Origin: Yponomeuta sedellus
Lineage: Eukaryota > Arthropoda > Insecta > Lepidoptera > Yponomeutidae
Reading direction: 5' to 3'
Assembly: GCA_934045075.1 (NCBI GenBank)
Contig: OW203732.1
Coordinates: forward strand, 17,639,889-17,703,888
DNA: 64,000 nucleotides
The notes under the pieces: model-generated
Database searches by the model: none
What the model was told of the DNA's origin: nothing
Seen by the model: the letters and a program-made list of their open reading frames with translations, nothing else
Shown here: positions 55,311-64,000 of the stretch, piece by piece
Numbering within the stretch: position 1 is the first letter of the stretch
Layout of the letters: each line of letters begins with the position of its first letter
Program-made: the position numbers and the translations under genes

Positions 55311-55393
55311 TCTTCTTCTTCTTCAGGCTATATGTTAGTCCACTGCTGGAGCCCTCTCCTAATGAGCTCCATAGCGCCCTGTCTTCAGCTTGG
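55311..55393 (-). repeat. LINE 3' end fragment
   Basis: cttcttcttcttcaggctat, gtccactgctggagccctct, gagctccatagcgccctgtc. Antisense copy of the 21546 family, ending with its GAA-type tail. Confidence 0.8.
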
Positions 55394-55466
55394 TTTCTTC
55401 TGCAATAAAAATATACTATGTATAATAAAAATATTTATATATTAAATTAAGCACAAATCTAAAGTC

Positions 55467-55655
55467 TGAAAAACCTATTTAGAGGCTAAAAATTCCACCC
55501 ATGCCGGGATTCGAACCCGTGACCTCTGGGTACCCGTGCCAGCGCTCTTTCCAACTGGGCTTATGGGCGACGAACATGGGTGGAATTTTTAGCCTCTAAA
55601 TAGGTTTTTAAAATTGTCCTTAGCACGGGTTAGTGCATTAAAAATAAAAATAGTA
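55467..55655. mobile_element. tRNA-SINE fold-back insertion, 12-bp target duplication
   Basis: An antisense tRNA-SINE (ctatttagaggctaaaaat...ggattcgaacccgtgac...aactgggcttatgggcga) joins a sense 3' part (catgggtggaatttttagcc) plus the tail ccttagcacgggttagtgca. AAATCTAAAGTC flanks it at 55455-55466 and 55656-55667. The complementary arms are about 34 bp. Confidence 0.9.
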
Positions 55656-55716
55656 AAATCTAAAGTCACTAAAGTTAACATGTCTTATTGTTACCACTAT
55701 TTTGATCCCCGAGTAG

Positions 55717-57244
<1,528 letters not shown>

Positions 57245-57245
57245 T

Positions 57246-57904
57246 AAAACCTATTTAGAGGCTAAAAATTCCACCCATGCCGGGACTCGAACCCGCGACC
57301 TCTGGCTAACCGTGCCAGCGCTCTCCCAACTGAGCTAATGGGCGACTTACAATGAAATCCGTGAAATTTCGAACTTCTTTACAGTACTCTCTGTATTACG
57401 TACAGGCAGCAACATCTGGCTGTAGTAATTTGCATCACTTGCAGCCCCGAGTACCTTACTTTGCAGTTAGGTTTTAAATCGGAATGATATCGCTGTACCT
57501 ATATTTTATTATTTAAGGAGCACCAACAGAATGCATTGCATGGAACAGATTTTACAGTAATATTTACAACTTTTTGCTCTTATATTATGTACTCTTTTAC
57601 CTCCCTATATGTACAACATTTACAATCTTATACTATTTTTATTTTTCATGTGGGTACAGTGATATCGTTCCGATGTTAAACCTAACTGCAAAGTAGGTAG
57701 TCGGGGCTGTAAGTAATGCAATTTGCTTAAGTCAGATGTCGCTGCCTTTACGTAATACAGAGAATAGTGTAAAGAGGTTCGAAATTTCACTGATGCCGTG
57801 AGTCGCCCATTGGCTCAATTGGTAGAGCGCTGGCACGGATAGCCAGAGGTTGCGGGTTCGAATCCCGGCATAGGTGAAATTTTTAGCTTCTAAATAGGTT
57901 TTTA
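57246..57904. mobile_element. tRNA-SINE inverted pair (about 250-bp arms)
   Basis: The left part is an antisense full-length SINE (57246 to about 57505, ending ggaatgatatcgctgtacc). The right part is a sense copy (about 57655-57904, from ggtacagtgatatcgttcc). About 150 bp lie between. The arms match over the 5' body, the tRNA-like region and ctctaaataggttttt. Head-to-head arrangement around a unique loop. Confidence 0.85.
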
Positions 57905-57999
57905 AATTTACCATCTTATTAATCTTAACAAAAATGAGATCATATCAAAGCTTATAACTATAATAAAATTCTACACTATTAAATTAAAAGTGTAGAACA

Positions 58000-58105
58000 G
58001 GGACCAATCCGGACTTGGCCCCCGTGGTGGAGTATGGCCTATACCTTCCTCAGGGAAGAGACCTGTGCCCCTCGGTGGGGACGTAAAGGGTTGATGATGA
58101 TGATG
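58000..58105 (+). repeat. 5S-SINE family, 3' part, (GAT)n tail
   Basis: ccaatccggacttggccccc, ggtggagtatggcctatacc, cctgtgcccctcggtgggga, ggttgatgatgatgatg. Belongs to the same subfamily as 18091-18440 (ctcggtgggga variant). Confidence 0.85.
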
Positions 58106-58107
58106 TA

Positions 58108-58200
58108 CAACGGGGATTATATAAACGTCCCATTGCAGTAGACAGGCCTTCTCTCAGCGAGAGAGAGTGAGAGAGATATAGAGTATGGGCTTAATTATTA
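58108..58200. repeat. Lepidopteran repeat tail with GAGA tract
   Basis: ttatataaacgtcccattgc, agacaggccttctctcagcg, (GAGA)n, tatgggctta, as at 14335 and 36145. Confidence 0.6.
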
Positions 58201-58699
58201 TTTAGAGAGAGATTACACTTGGAAAAACCGGCCTTCTGCGAGTAACTCGCCTGGTTTCGTACATAACACACAATGCAATCTGGGTGGTTTAAAAGGCGAG
58301 GTTTCGTAATTAAAAATTCCATCTATTCCGACCATTGGTACTTTTAAGTATAGATGTAAATAATAATAAAATTGAGTTGACACACCTTGTATCTTGCCGC
58401 GGACCCGCGTCGCGCATATCTTTGAAAGGAGCTTCCCCGAATGACGTACTTACTTGTTCATTTGTTTAGATACTTTAAAAAAATGTAAACAATCTTGAAT
58501 AGTCTTTTCATCGAAATAGTGGTAAAGGCTTAGGCGTAATAGGCCTTTACGACTGCTGCACCCTGAGCAACACTAAGAGAGTTCCTTACTGATTGGCAAA
58601 TCCTTTCACCACGATGGCTTGCCATCGAGACGATTCGAAGATTAAGCAGGTGGTCTGCCCCGACGCATCTTCTTCTCCGCTTTTCATTATAATGTATCC

Positions 58700-59289
58700 C
58701 TAAACTGAAACGCTCCTGGCGTAGTCGTACCGAGTGATTGGAAACAATCAATTGAGTTAAAATCAACAACAGGCGCGGTCAGTTGCAGGATGGATGACCG
58801 TCCAATTCAATTTATTTCAACGTAAAGAATTTACATTATATTTGCTGAATGTCTAAGTACAATGCAACATGAAAGTGAAAGCCGCTGCCTTCGGGCCGTA
58901 GTGTAGTGGAGAAAAAGGCAGCGGGGGCAAAAACTCCACTCTGACCATCTTTTGCCAAGTCCTCTTAAATCTATATACATCAGATACACATATACGTATG
59001 ATAAGATTCCAGTCCCGTGAATAGGTACCGTTAGTGTCATTTTTTCCGAGTGATTCCGTGCTTCGCAAAGCACGTTAAGCCGTTGGTGCCGGCTGTCATG
59101 ATATGGCAGCCGTTAAGCCATATCCGAGGCCTTGTGGGCGGCTTGATAATTTCTGGCGGTAAGGCCCGCCACTGTTTTACAATTCTCCACCAACGCGGCG
59201 TTGGTCCCCTTGTGGAGTATGGCCTAACCCTCCTGTGATTCAGCAAGAGACCCGTGCCTCAGCAGTGGGGACATACAAGGGTTGATATC
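58700..59289 (+). mobile_element. 5S-rRNA-derived SINE split by a LINE-type insertion
   Basis: The 5S-like head (caattgagttaaaatcaaca; ggcgcggtcagttgcaggat; gatgaccgtcc) ends at 58802 and the body resumes near 59013 (gtcccgtgaataggt...ttttccgagtgattccgtgc). The 210 bp between, read on the minus strand, end in tttacgttgaaataaattga, like a LINE 3' end. The overlap gtcc is the only duplication seen. The 3' part is complete to gttgatatcgtg. Confidence 0.8.
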
Positions 59290-59327
59290 GTGTTTCTAAA
59301 CTAACCAAAAACTTTATCGCCTTCCAG

Positions 59328-59462
59328 TGGTACCCCGAGGTGCGGCACCACTGTCCGTCGACGCCCATTATCCTCGTGGGCACCAAGCTGGACCTTCGCG
59401 AAGACAAGGATACCATCGAGAAGCTGAAGGAGAAGAAGCTGGCGCCTATCACCTACCCTCAG
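59328..59462 (+). CDS. Rac1: Rac1 GTPase, exon 4 (codons 97-141)
   Basis: Between GCCTTCCAG and [51 protein letters not shown]. It carries the guanine-specificity motif TKLD (115-118) and the Rho-specific insert helix (about 120-137) that distinguishes Rho GTPases from Ras. 135 nt, phase 0 at both ends. The donor GTTAGA is weaker than consensus. Confidence 0.95.
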
Positions 59463-59477
59463 GTTAGATAAGACATA

Positions 59478-59693
59478 TATGGAAGAGCGGGTGATAGTGC
59501 TCTTCCACTATAAAAAGAAATTTCCCGCCAGGCAGATCGTATGCCCGGGCGGTCCAACTATTGTTAGTCTGACGTTATATTTGTGGCATATGATTGAAAC
59601 ACTTTGATTGCGCGATGCAGGAATGTTGGAGATTGTAGTGCGCGCGCAGAGTTGACATGTGCTCGCCGCGATCGCAGACGCGATAAAAATTTA
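59478..59693 (+). repeat. Dispersed repeat, partner at 22455-22700
   Basis: gaagagcgggtgatagtgct, ccactataaaaagaaatttc, ccgccaggcagatcgtatgc, ttgattgcgcgatgcaggaa, gagttgacatgtgctcgcc. Inserted almost at the splice donor of Rac1 exon 4. Confidence 0.75.
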
Positions 59694-59711
59694 TGAGTCC
59701 AACGTAAAAGC

Positions 59712-59820
59712 ATTCTTCACCTTCTTCATATGTCGTCTCCTATCCTATCCAACCTCCGAGTTGGCCAACCAATTCGGCTATCTTGCTTTTCGAGGCTGCC
59801 AATACAAACAATGAACTGTT
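59712..59820. repeat. Dispersed repeat, partner at 37225-37330
   Basis: tccaacctccgagttggcca, ccaattcggctatcttgctt, tcgaggctgccaatacaaac. Probably a LINE fragment. Confidence 0.65.
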
Positions 59821-59934
59821 TCACTGTTGTTGTTGTCACTGTGGTAGGTAATCGTATTTTTGGTCACACAGCTCTTCGTTTTACTAGAATCTTGCCTTTT
59901 AGAAGTAAAAGGATTAGTCAACCAAGTGATTGAA

Positions 59935-60245
59935 ATCAATTTGGGTTAAGCCACAACAAGTACGGTCAGCAACTGGATGACTACCGCAAGTGGCATTTTT
60001 TCCGAGCGCTTCCTTGCATCGCAAGGCACGTTAATACGTTGGTGTAATGGCAGTCGTTAAGCCATGTCAGAGGATTTTTAGGCGGCTTGATAACTTATAA
60101 CAGTAAGGTACGCCACTCTTCTTCTCTTCTTACACGTCTTACATTCCTCCACCAAACCGGACTTGGCCCCCGTATGGCCTAACCTTCCTGCGATGCAGGA
60201 AGAGACCCGTGCCCCAGCAGTGGAGACATACAAAAGGTTCATATC
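59935..60245 (+). mobile_element. 5S-rRNA-derived SINE, diverged
   Basis: A shortened 5S-like head (tttgggttaagccacaacaa; gtcagcaactggatgactac), the body (ttccttgcatcgcaaggcac; gtcagaggatttttaggcgg) and the 3' part (cttcctgcgatgcaggaag; cagcagtggagacatacaaa). Several internal deletions, and a (TTC)n-like expansion near 60118. Confidence 0.85.
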
Positions 60246-60580
60246 GATAACAACCCTAAATCTTGGGAAAGAAAATTTACGTTTATTTCTACCTAGACCT
60301 AAAACTGAAAAAAGGCGGTACACGCTTAACACTGAAAAAAAAATGAATGTAAAGGTATTTATTTGTTCAAAAATAAACAATTTCACCTTAATTGGATGAA
60401 GCACTAGTTCCCACACTAGGACTCCCGTGTTGTGGTGAACAGTCACCATAATGGATGACATAATTTTATAATAAGAACTTGAGTATAATAAGTTATAGGT
60501 TTTAAAAAAAGTTATTTCTTATCAAACACTGACAAACGCACTCTGAGGAACCGCCTAACTGTGACCCCTTTTGCTTGCAG

Positions 60581-60736
60581 GGCCTCGGCATGGCCAAGGA
60601 GATCAACGCGGTGAAGTACCTGGAGTGCTCGGCGCTGACGCAGAAGGGCCTCAAGACGGTTTTCGACGAGGCCATCCGCGCCGTCCTCTGCCCCGTGCTG
60701 CCCATCAAGACGGGCCGGAAGTGTCGGCTGCTGTAA
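60581..60736 (+). CDS. Rac1: Rac1 GTPase, exon 5 (codons 142-192, stop)
   Basis: After [61 protein letters not shown], stop TAA at 60734-60736. ECSAL (157-161) contacts the guanine base. The C-terminal CRLL is a CAAX box with Leu at the end, predicting geranylgeranylation of Cys189. The polybasic stretch before it (IKTGRK) has fewer basic residues than vertebrate Rac1 (KKRKRK), which could weaken membrane attachment. Very GC-rich. Confidence 0.95.
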   Translation, partial: GLGMAKEINAVKYLECSALTQKGLKTVFDEAIRAVLCPVLPIKTGRKCRLL

Positions 60737-60752
60737 GCCCGCCGCTCGCAGG
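60737..60752 (+). other. Rac1 3' UTR start with possible splice donor
   Basis: After the stop, gcccgccgctcgcag is followed by gtataa (60753). CAG|GTATAA is an acceptable donor. Together with an acceptor-like cttttttccctag before 63926, it suggests a 3.2-kb intron in the 3' UTR. This is inference. Confidence 0.45.
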
Positions 60753-60839
60753 TATAAAATAAATAATCATTAAGTAACATTACCTGCTGTGTGGTGTCGG
60801 TATGCTGTGTGGTGTCGGCCTAGAGAATAGCACCAACCC

Positions 60840-61065
60840 AAATTATTCCCGCGGGTGTCGTAAAAGGCGACTAAGGGACACAAATCGGGGGGGTGGGCAG
60901 CAGCGCCCCCTGCAGTAGAATCGTACCAAACTGTGATCCCCAACCCGCATGCCCAGCGTGGGGATTATGGGCATTACCCCCCAATGATGGCACAACCTTG
61001 CGCTGTGGCGTTCATTAGGGGAGGGCTCTGTCCAGCAGTGGACTAATATAGCCAGAAGAAGAAGA
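60840..61065 (+). repeat. LINE 3' end fragment
   Basis: attattcccgcgggtgtcgt, ggcgactaagggacacaaat, gcagcagcgccccctgcagt, ccccaacccgcatgcccagc, attatgggcattacccccc, gggagggctctgtccagca, gccagaagaagaagaa. Same 3' end as 22946 and 62236, with a longer upstream part. Confidence 0.8.
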
Positions 61066-61069
61066 ACAT

Positions 61070-61450
61070 TACCGGCAGTTTTTCGCAGATCGTCATCCTA
61101 CCGGATCGGAGGGCGTCCTACACTACGTTTGCCGAGTCGTGGTCTCCACTCAAGAACACGTTCACTCCAATGGTTGTCGGTTCTTCGCTAGACTGCCGGC
61201 AGATGCTGGATGCGGCAAGCTGAAGACAGGGCGCTATGGCGCTCATTAGGGGAGGGCTATTCCAGCAGTGGACTACATAATATAGCCTAAAGAAGGAGAA
61301 GGAAGTAACATTGGAGCTGAAGTGGCAGTGGGATGGCCATATCTCGCGAAGAACCGACAACCGTTGAAGTAAAAGTTCTTTAGTGGAGACCGCGACTCGG
61401 CAAACGCAGTGTAGGACGCCCTCCGACCAGGTGGGATGACGATCTGCAAA
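61070..61450. repeat. Rearranged LINE C-terminal pieces
   Basis: 61075-61165 antisense and 61190-61290 and 61303-61450 sense pieces of the VGRPPTRWDDD family (cctccgaccaggtgggatga; gcggcaagctgaagacaggg; ggggagggctattccagcag). The order is scrambled with respect to the intact tail at 21546, implying nested insertions or inversion. The 80-codon minus-strand frame here is not a gene. Confidence 0.75.
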
Positions 61451-61781
61451 AAAGGCGTTTATTTTGCGCCTTTTTCGTTATACGTTATACTGCGTTAGGC
61501 GGTACGAAGTTCGCTGGGTCAGCTAGTCGTAAATAATAATCTAGTCGCATTTCATTCTTAATCAATCATTTTCTTAATAATTCTTAATTATTCAGAAAGG
61601 GTCTGAAATAATATTCATTTATTAACATTAAATCATAATCATTAAGTCACATTTCAGACTCCGATGAGCCAAATTAATTTCAAGACTCCGATGAGCCAAA
61701 ATAAAAACCCTAGAATTAACTACTTACACTGCTCTTACAAAGTGTACCTCAATCAACTACAATTAGTACATTGCAATTGAC

Positions 61782-61828
61782 AGAGAAAGAGAGAGAGAGA
61801 GCGATAGTTTGTGTGTGTGTTGTGTGTG
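61782..61828. repeat. (GA)n then (GT)n microsatellite
   Basis: gagaaagagagagagagagc then tttgtgtgtgtgttgtgtgt. Confidence 0.9.
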
Positions 61829-61829
61829 A

Positions 61830-62195
61830 ATTTCAAGAAGACTTAAAAACTTAGAATTTTGATTTTTTCACAACTTCCAGTTCCTGTAGACCAGAGTATA
61901 CGGTTTCATTTCAACTCGATACCACCAAGCAGTTCCGAGGTAAAACGTCTTGATAGACAGGCAGACGGACTAACGGTTAACAAAGTGATCCTAATAGGGT
62001 CCTGATTTTCCTTATGAGTTACGGAACCCTAAAAAACAGGCAAATTGAGCGAGATCGAGCCGTTCTGAAGGGATGCTCCGTCATGCATGTGGCACTTTGT
62101 ATTTCGGTTAAATAGATTTCATTATATTACTTGCAATTTTTTTTTAGATTTCCTCTCCTCCTAGTCTCTGGCCAATTCTTCAATACTTCCAGTAA
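61830..62195. other. Common lepidopteran repeat, no gene
   Basis: gacaggcagacggactaacg, caaagtgatcctaatagggt, cctgattttccttatgag, ttacggaaccctaaaaaac near 61950-62035 is a widespread repeat. Confidence 0.5.
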
Positions 62196-62510
62196 TTAAA
62201 ACTGTTTTTATACGGATTTTACTCGTGTATTTACCCAATTCTTCCCGCGGGTGTCGTAAAATGCGACTAAGGGACACAAACCGGTGGGTAGGCAGCAGCG
62301 CCCCCTGCAGTACAATTCCACCGAACTGCGATCCCCAACCCGCATGCCCAGCGTGGGGATTATGGGCATTACCCCCTATGATAGCACATCGTGGCGCTCT
62401 TTAGGGCAGGGCTATGTCCAGCAGTGGACTAGTATAGCCTGACGACTACGACGACGACAATTTTCCGACGTTTCGGCACTTTTTCAGGTGCCGTGGTCTC
62501 GGATGACTGC
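62196..62510. repeat. Relative of the 23276 palindrome unit, split by a LINE 3' end
   Basis: ttaaaactgtttttatacgg...ctcgtgtatttac (62197-62235) and aattttccgacgtttcggca...tcaggtgccgtggt (62459-62505) are the two halves of one arm of the 23276 unit. Between them lies a LINE 3' fragment (62236-62458: cgcgggtgtcgtaaaatgcg; atgcccagcgtggggattat; tatagcctgacgactacgac). No inverted second arm here. Confidence 0.8.
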
Positions 62511-62638
62511 TTCCAATAAAAATTAGCTGATAAAAATTATGTGAACATTTTTTAATTTATTTTTGCTTGGGATTCTTGGTACTTTCTACATTTATTAACC
62601 TTTTTTATAAAAACCTTACGTACATACATACACATACA

Positions 62639-62735
62639 TAACCTCACGCCTGTATCCCAGAGGGGTAGGCAGAGACCATGGACTGCCACTTGCCACGATC
62701 CTGACAGATCACCTTCGCTTCAACAACGTTCATAA
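62639..62735 (-). repeat. LINE C-terminal/3' end fragment
   Basis: acctcacgcctgtatcccag, gtaggcagagaccatggact, gccacttgccacgatcctga, preceded by CATA units. Antisense copy of the 3926 family. Confidence 0.8.
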
Positions 62736-63080
62736 AAACCTTACGTCAATGTTTCTTAACGAGCTTCTACGAAGCGGCTTCATCGATTTTTATGAAAGCT
62801 TTTTGTGTGTGTTTGGTTGGTCTGAGAATAGGTCGTAAGATAATTAATATGGCAAAACAACGTTAGCGAGGTCGGTTAGTAAATGTATAGATTTTTTCAA
62901 TATTTACTGACAAAAATAAAGAAAAAAAAATTGCTGCAGAAGTTTTATTCATTCCCACTGAAGAGCATTACTTCAAAAAGGCAATGCTGATGTTTATTTT
63001 ACTTAGCATTACCAATGAAATTAAATTAAATTAAATTTTGGCAAAAGAAGAAACCTTTTACTTTGCTTTTACATTACCAA
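62736..63080. other. Repeat debris, no gene
   Basis: Antisense of the aaacgttgttttgccatatt family near 62760-62880. Then AT-rich. Confidence 0.45.
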
Positions 63081-63640
63081 TATGCCTAAGGTCTATTTTA
63101 TTCTATTGGGAAGCAAACAGTATAATAAATAAAATTACGAAAACGTAAAACTACACAGACACCAGCAAAGCCTCCACTTGTGACTAATACAGAAACAGAC
63201 ATTAGTTAATTAATTGTTGACATTTTCAGGGATGGCTTTTTTAGCTCAATTTCGTATGTCCAAAAATTAGTGACAAACTAGAAAATCTTTTGTTAAATTC
63301 GTTAAGCGAGCGAAACAAGAATGTGTTAGAAACATATCATATTTCTATATAATATGCCTAAGGTCTATGTTATTTTATTCAGGATGCAAAGAGTATAATA
63401 AATCAAATTGCGAAAGCATCAAAAAGACACAGACACCAGCAAAGCCTCCAATTATGACTAATTGAGAAACATACACGTTAGTTCATTAATTGTTGACATT
63501 TTCAGCTATGGCTTTTCTAAAATCAAATTTATTAGTCCAAAAATTGGTGAAAAAGGGATCTAAACTAGAAAATCTTTGTTAATTTCGTTAAGCGAGCGAA
63601 ACAAAAATATGTTAGAAACATATCATATTTCTATGTGTCT
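63081..63640. repeat. 272-bp tandem duplication
   Basis: tatgcctaaggtctat starts at 63081 and 63353. Both copies contain acagacaccagcaaagcctc, aattgttgacattttcag and ttcgttaagcgagcgaaaca, with moderate divergence and small indels. Lies in the putative 3'-UTR intron. Confidence 0.88.
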
Positions 63641-63672
63641 AATATAAACGCGAAATGATCTTAACCAACAAT

Positions 63673-63896
63673 TAAAAAAAAACCTATTTAGAGGCTAAAA
63701 ATTCCACCCATGCCGGGATTCGAACCCGCAACCTCTGGCTATCCGTGCCAGCGCTCTTTCCAACTGAGCTAATGGGCGACTCACCGGCATCAGTGAAATT
63801 TCGAACCTCTACAATATTCTCTGTATTACGTACAGGCAGCGATAGGTTTTTTTAAAATTGTCCTTAGCGCGGGTTAGTGTATTAAAAATAATATAA
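63673..63896. mobile_element. tRNA-SINE fold-back insertion, 12-bp target duplication
   Basis: An antisense SINE through ctctgtattacgtacaggca is joined directly to the sense 3' end (ataggtttttttaaaattg; ccttagcgcgggttagtgta; ttaaaaataatata). TTAACCAACAAT (63661-63672) and TTAATCAACAAT (63897-63908) flank it (one mismatch). Confidence 0.85.
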
Positions 63897-63925
63897 TTAA
63901 TCAACAATGTTTCTTTTTTCCCTAG

Positions 63926-64000
63926 ACGTAGCTTGGACACGCCAGCGAGCCGGTGTAGTGTATAAAAGCAAAGCTTCCAGAGTTTCAGAGCGCACCAAAC
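63926..64000 (+). other. Possible Rac1 3'-UTR exon
   Basis: Pyrimidine-rich tttcttttttccctag precedes acgtagcttggacacgccag, cgagccggtgtagtgt, which is GC-richer than the intron-like sequence before it. It is in position to be the acceptor partner of the donor at 60753. It could also be unrelated to Rac1. The window ends inside it. Confidence 0.35.

Larger units (their letters stand above)
59463..60580 (+). other. Rac1 intron 4
   Basis: GTTAGA...TTGCTTGCAG. Holds a dispersed repeat beginning about 15 bp after the donor (59478-59693), a LINE-like fragment (59712-59930), a diverged 5S-SINE (59935-60245), and a cacactaggactcccgtgtt block near 60412 resembling the body of the tRNA-Gly-like SINE. 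Confidence 0.85.

Noticed and set aside
58530..58769. 79-codon minus-strand frame with an Arg-rich stretch
   Set aside because: Runs into the 5S-SINE and shows no known domain; probably repeat debris.
61118..61360. 80-codon minus-strand frame
   Set aside because: Lies across scrambled LINE pieces in the wrong frame.

Overview
This is nuclear DNA from an animal, almost certainly a moth or butterfly (Lepidoptera). The evidence is spliced genes with GT-AG introns, a Rac1 orthologue with conserved exon boundaries, and repeat families that I recognise as lepidopteran. It is a gene-poor, repeat-dense window. I found one intact-looking host gene, the 3' four exons of Rac1, and no rRNA gene, functional tRNA gene, CRISPR array or bacterial-type operon.

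Layout. 1-30 kb is a patchwork of truncated non-LTR retrotransposons, SINEs and MITEs in AT-rich sequence. It includes a 5S-rRNA-derived SINE carrying a perfectly palindromic tRNA-derived SINE (15.0-15.8 kb), an hAT-type MITE with an 8-bp target duplication (14.4-14.9 kb), a 99-bp-armed palindrome with a 14-bp target duplication (23.3 kb), a THAP zinc-finger fragment and a broken YqaJ-recombinase-like fragment (27.2-28.1 kb), and a 0.9-kb Harbinger derivative (28.1-29.0 kb). 30.3-35.0 kb is a head-to-tail array of four 1.1-1.2-kb units, two of which contain a 153-bp GC-rich minisatellite.

42.5-52.7 kb is best read as one nested structure. Its ends are CACTGAAAAAA and the inverse, flanked by TA. 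Inside is a broken multi-exon gene on the minus strand of a family I cannot name. One exon of that gene is split by a complete, young BEL/Pao LTR retrotransposon (44980-51346), whose LTRs differ by one substitution and one indel. A second exon is cut by a tRNA-derived SINE. A second Harbinger derivative lies at 53.2-54.1 kb in the opposite orientation to the first.

55.8-60.7 kb holds Rac1 exons encoding residues 12-192, with introns full of the same SINE and LINE families. A probable 3'-UTR intron runs from 60.75 kb to 63.93 kb. Exon 1, about 12 codons, was not found and probably lies upstream of the window.

The recurring theme is retrotransposition scars. At least two SINE families share a fold-back architecture (antisense copy joined to a sense copy plus 3' tail) flanked by 11-14-bp target duplications. 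The strongest candidates for something undescribed are this fold-back SINE pattern, the CACTGA/TA element with its unidentified gene, and the 5S-derived SINE family. All boundaries come from reading by eye. Family names rest on remembered motifs, not on database searches.
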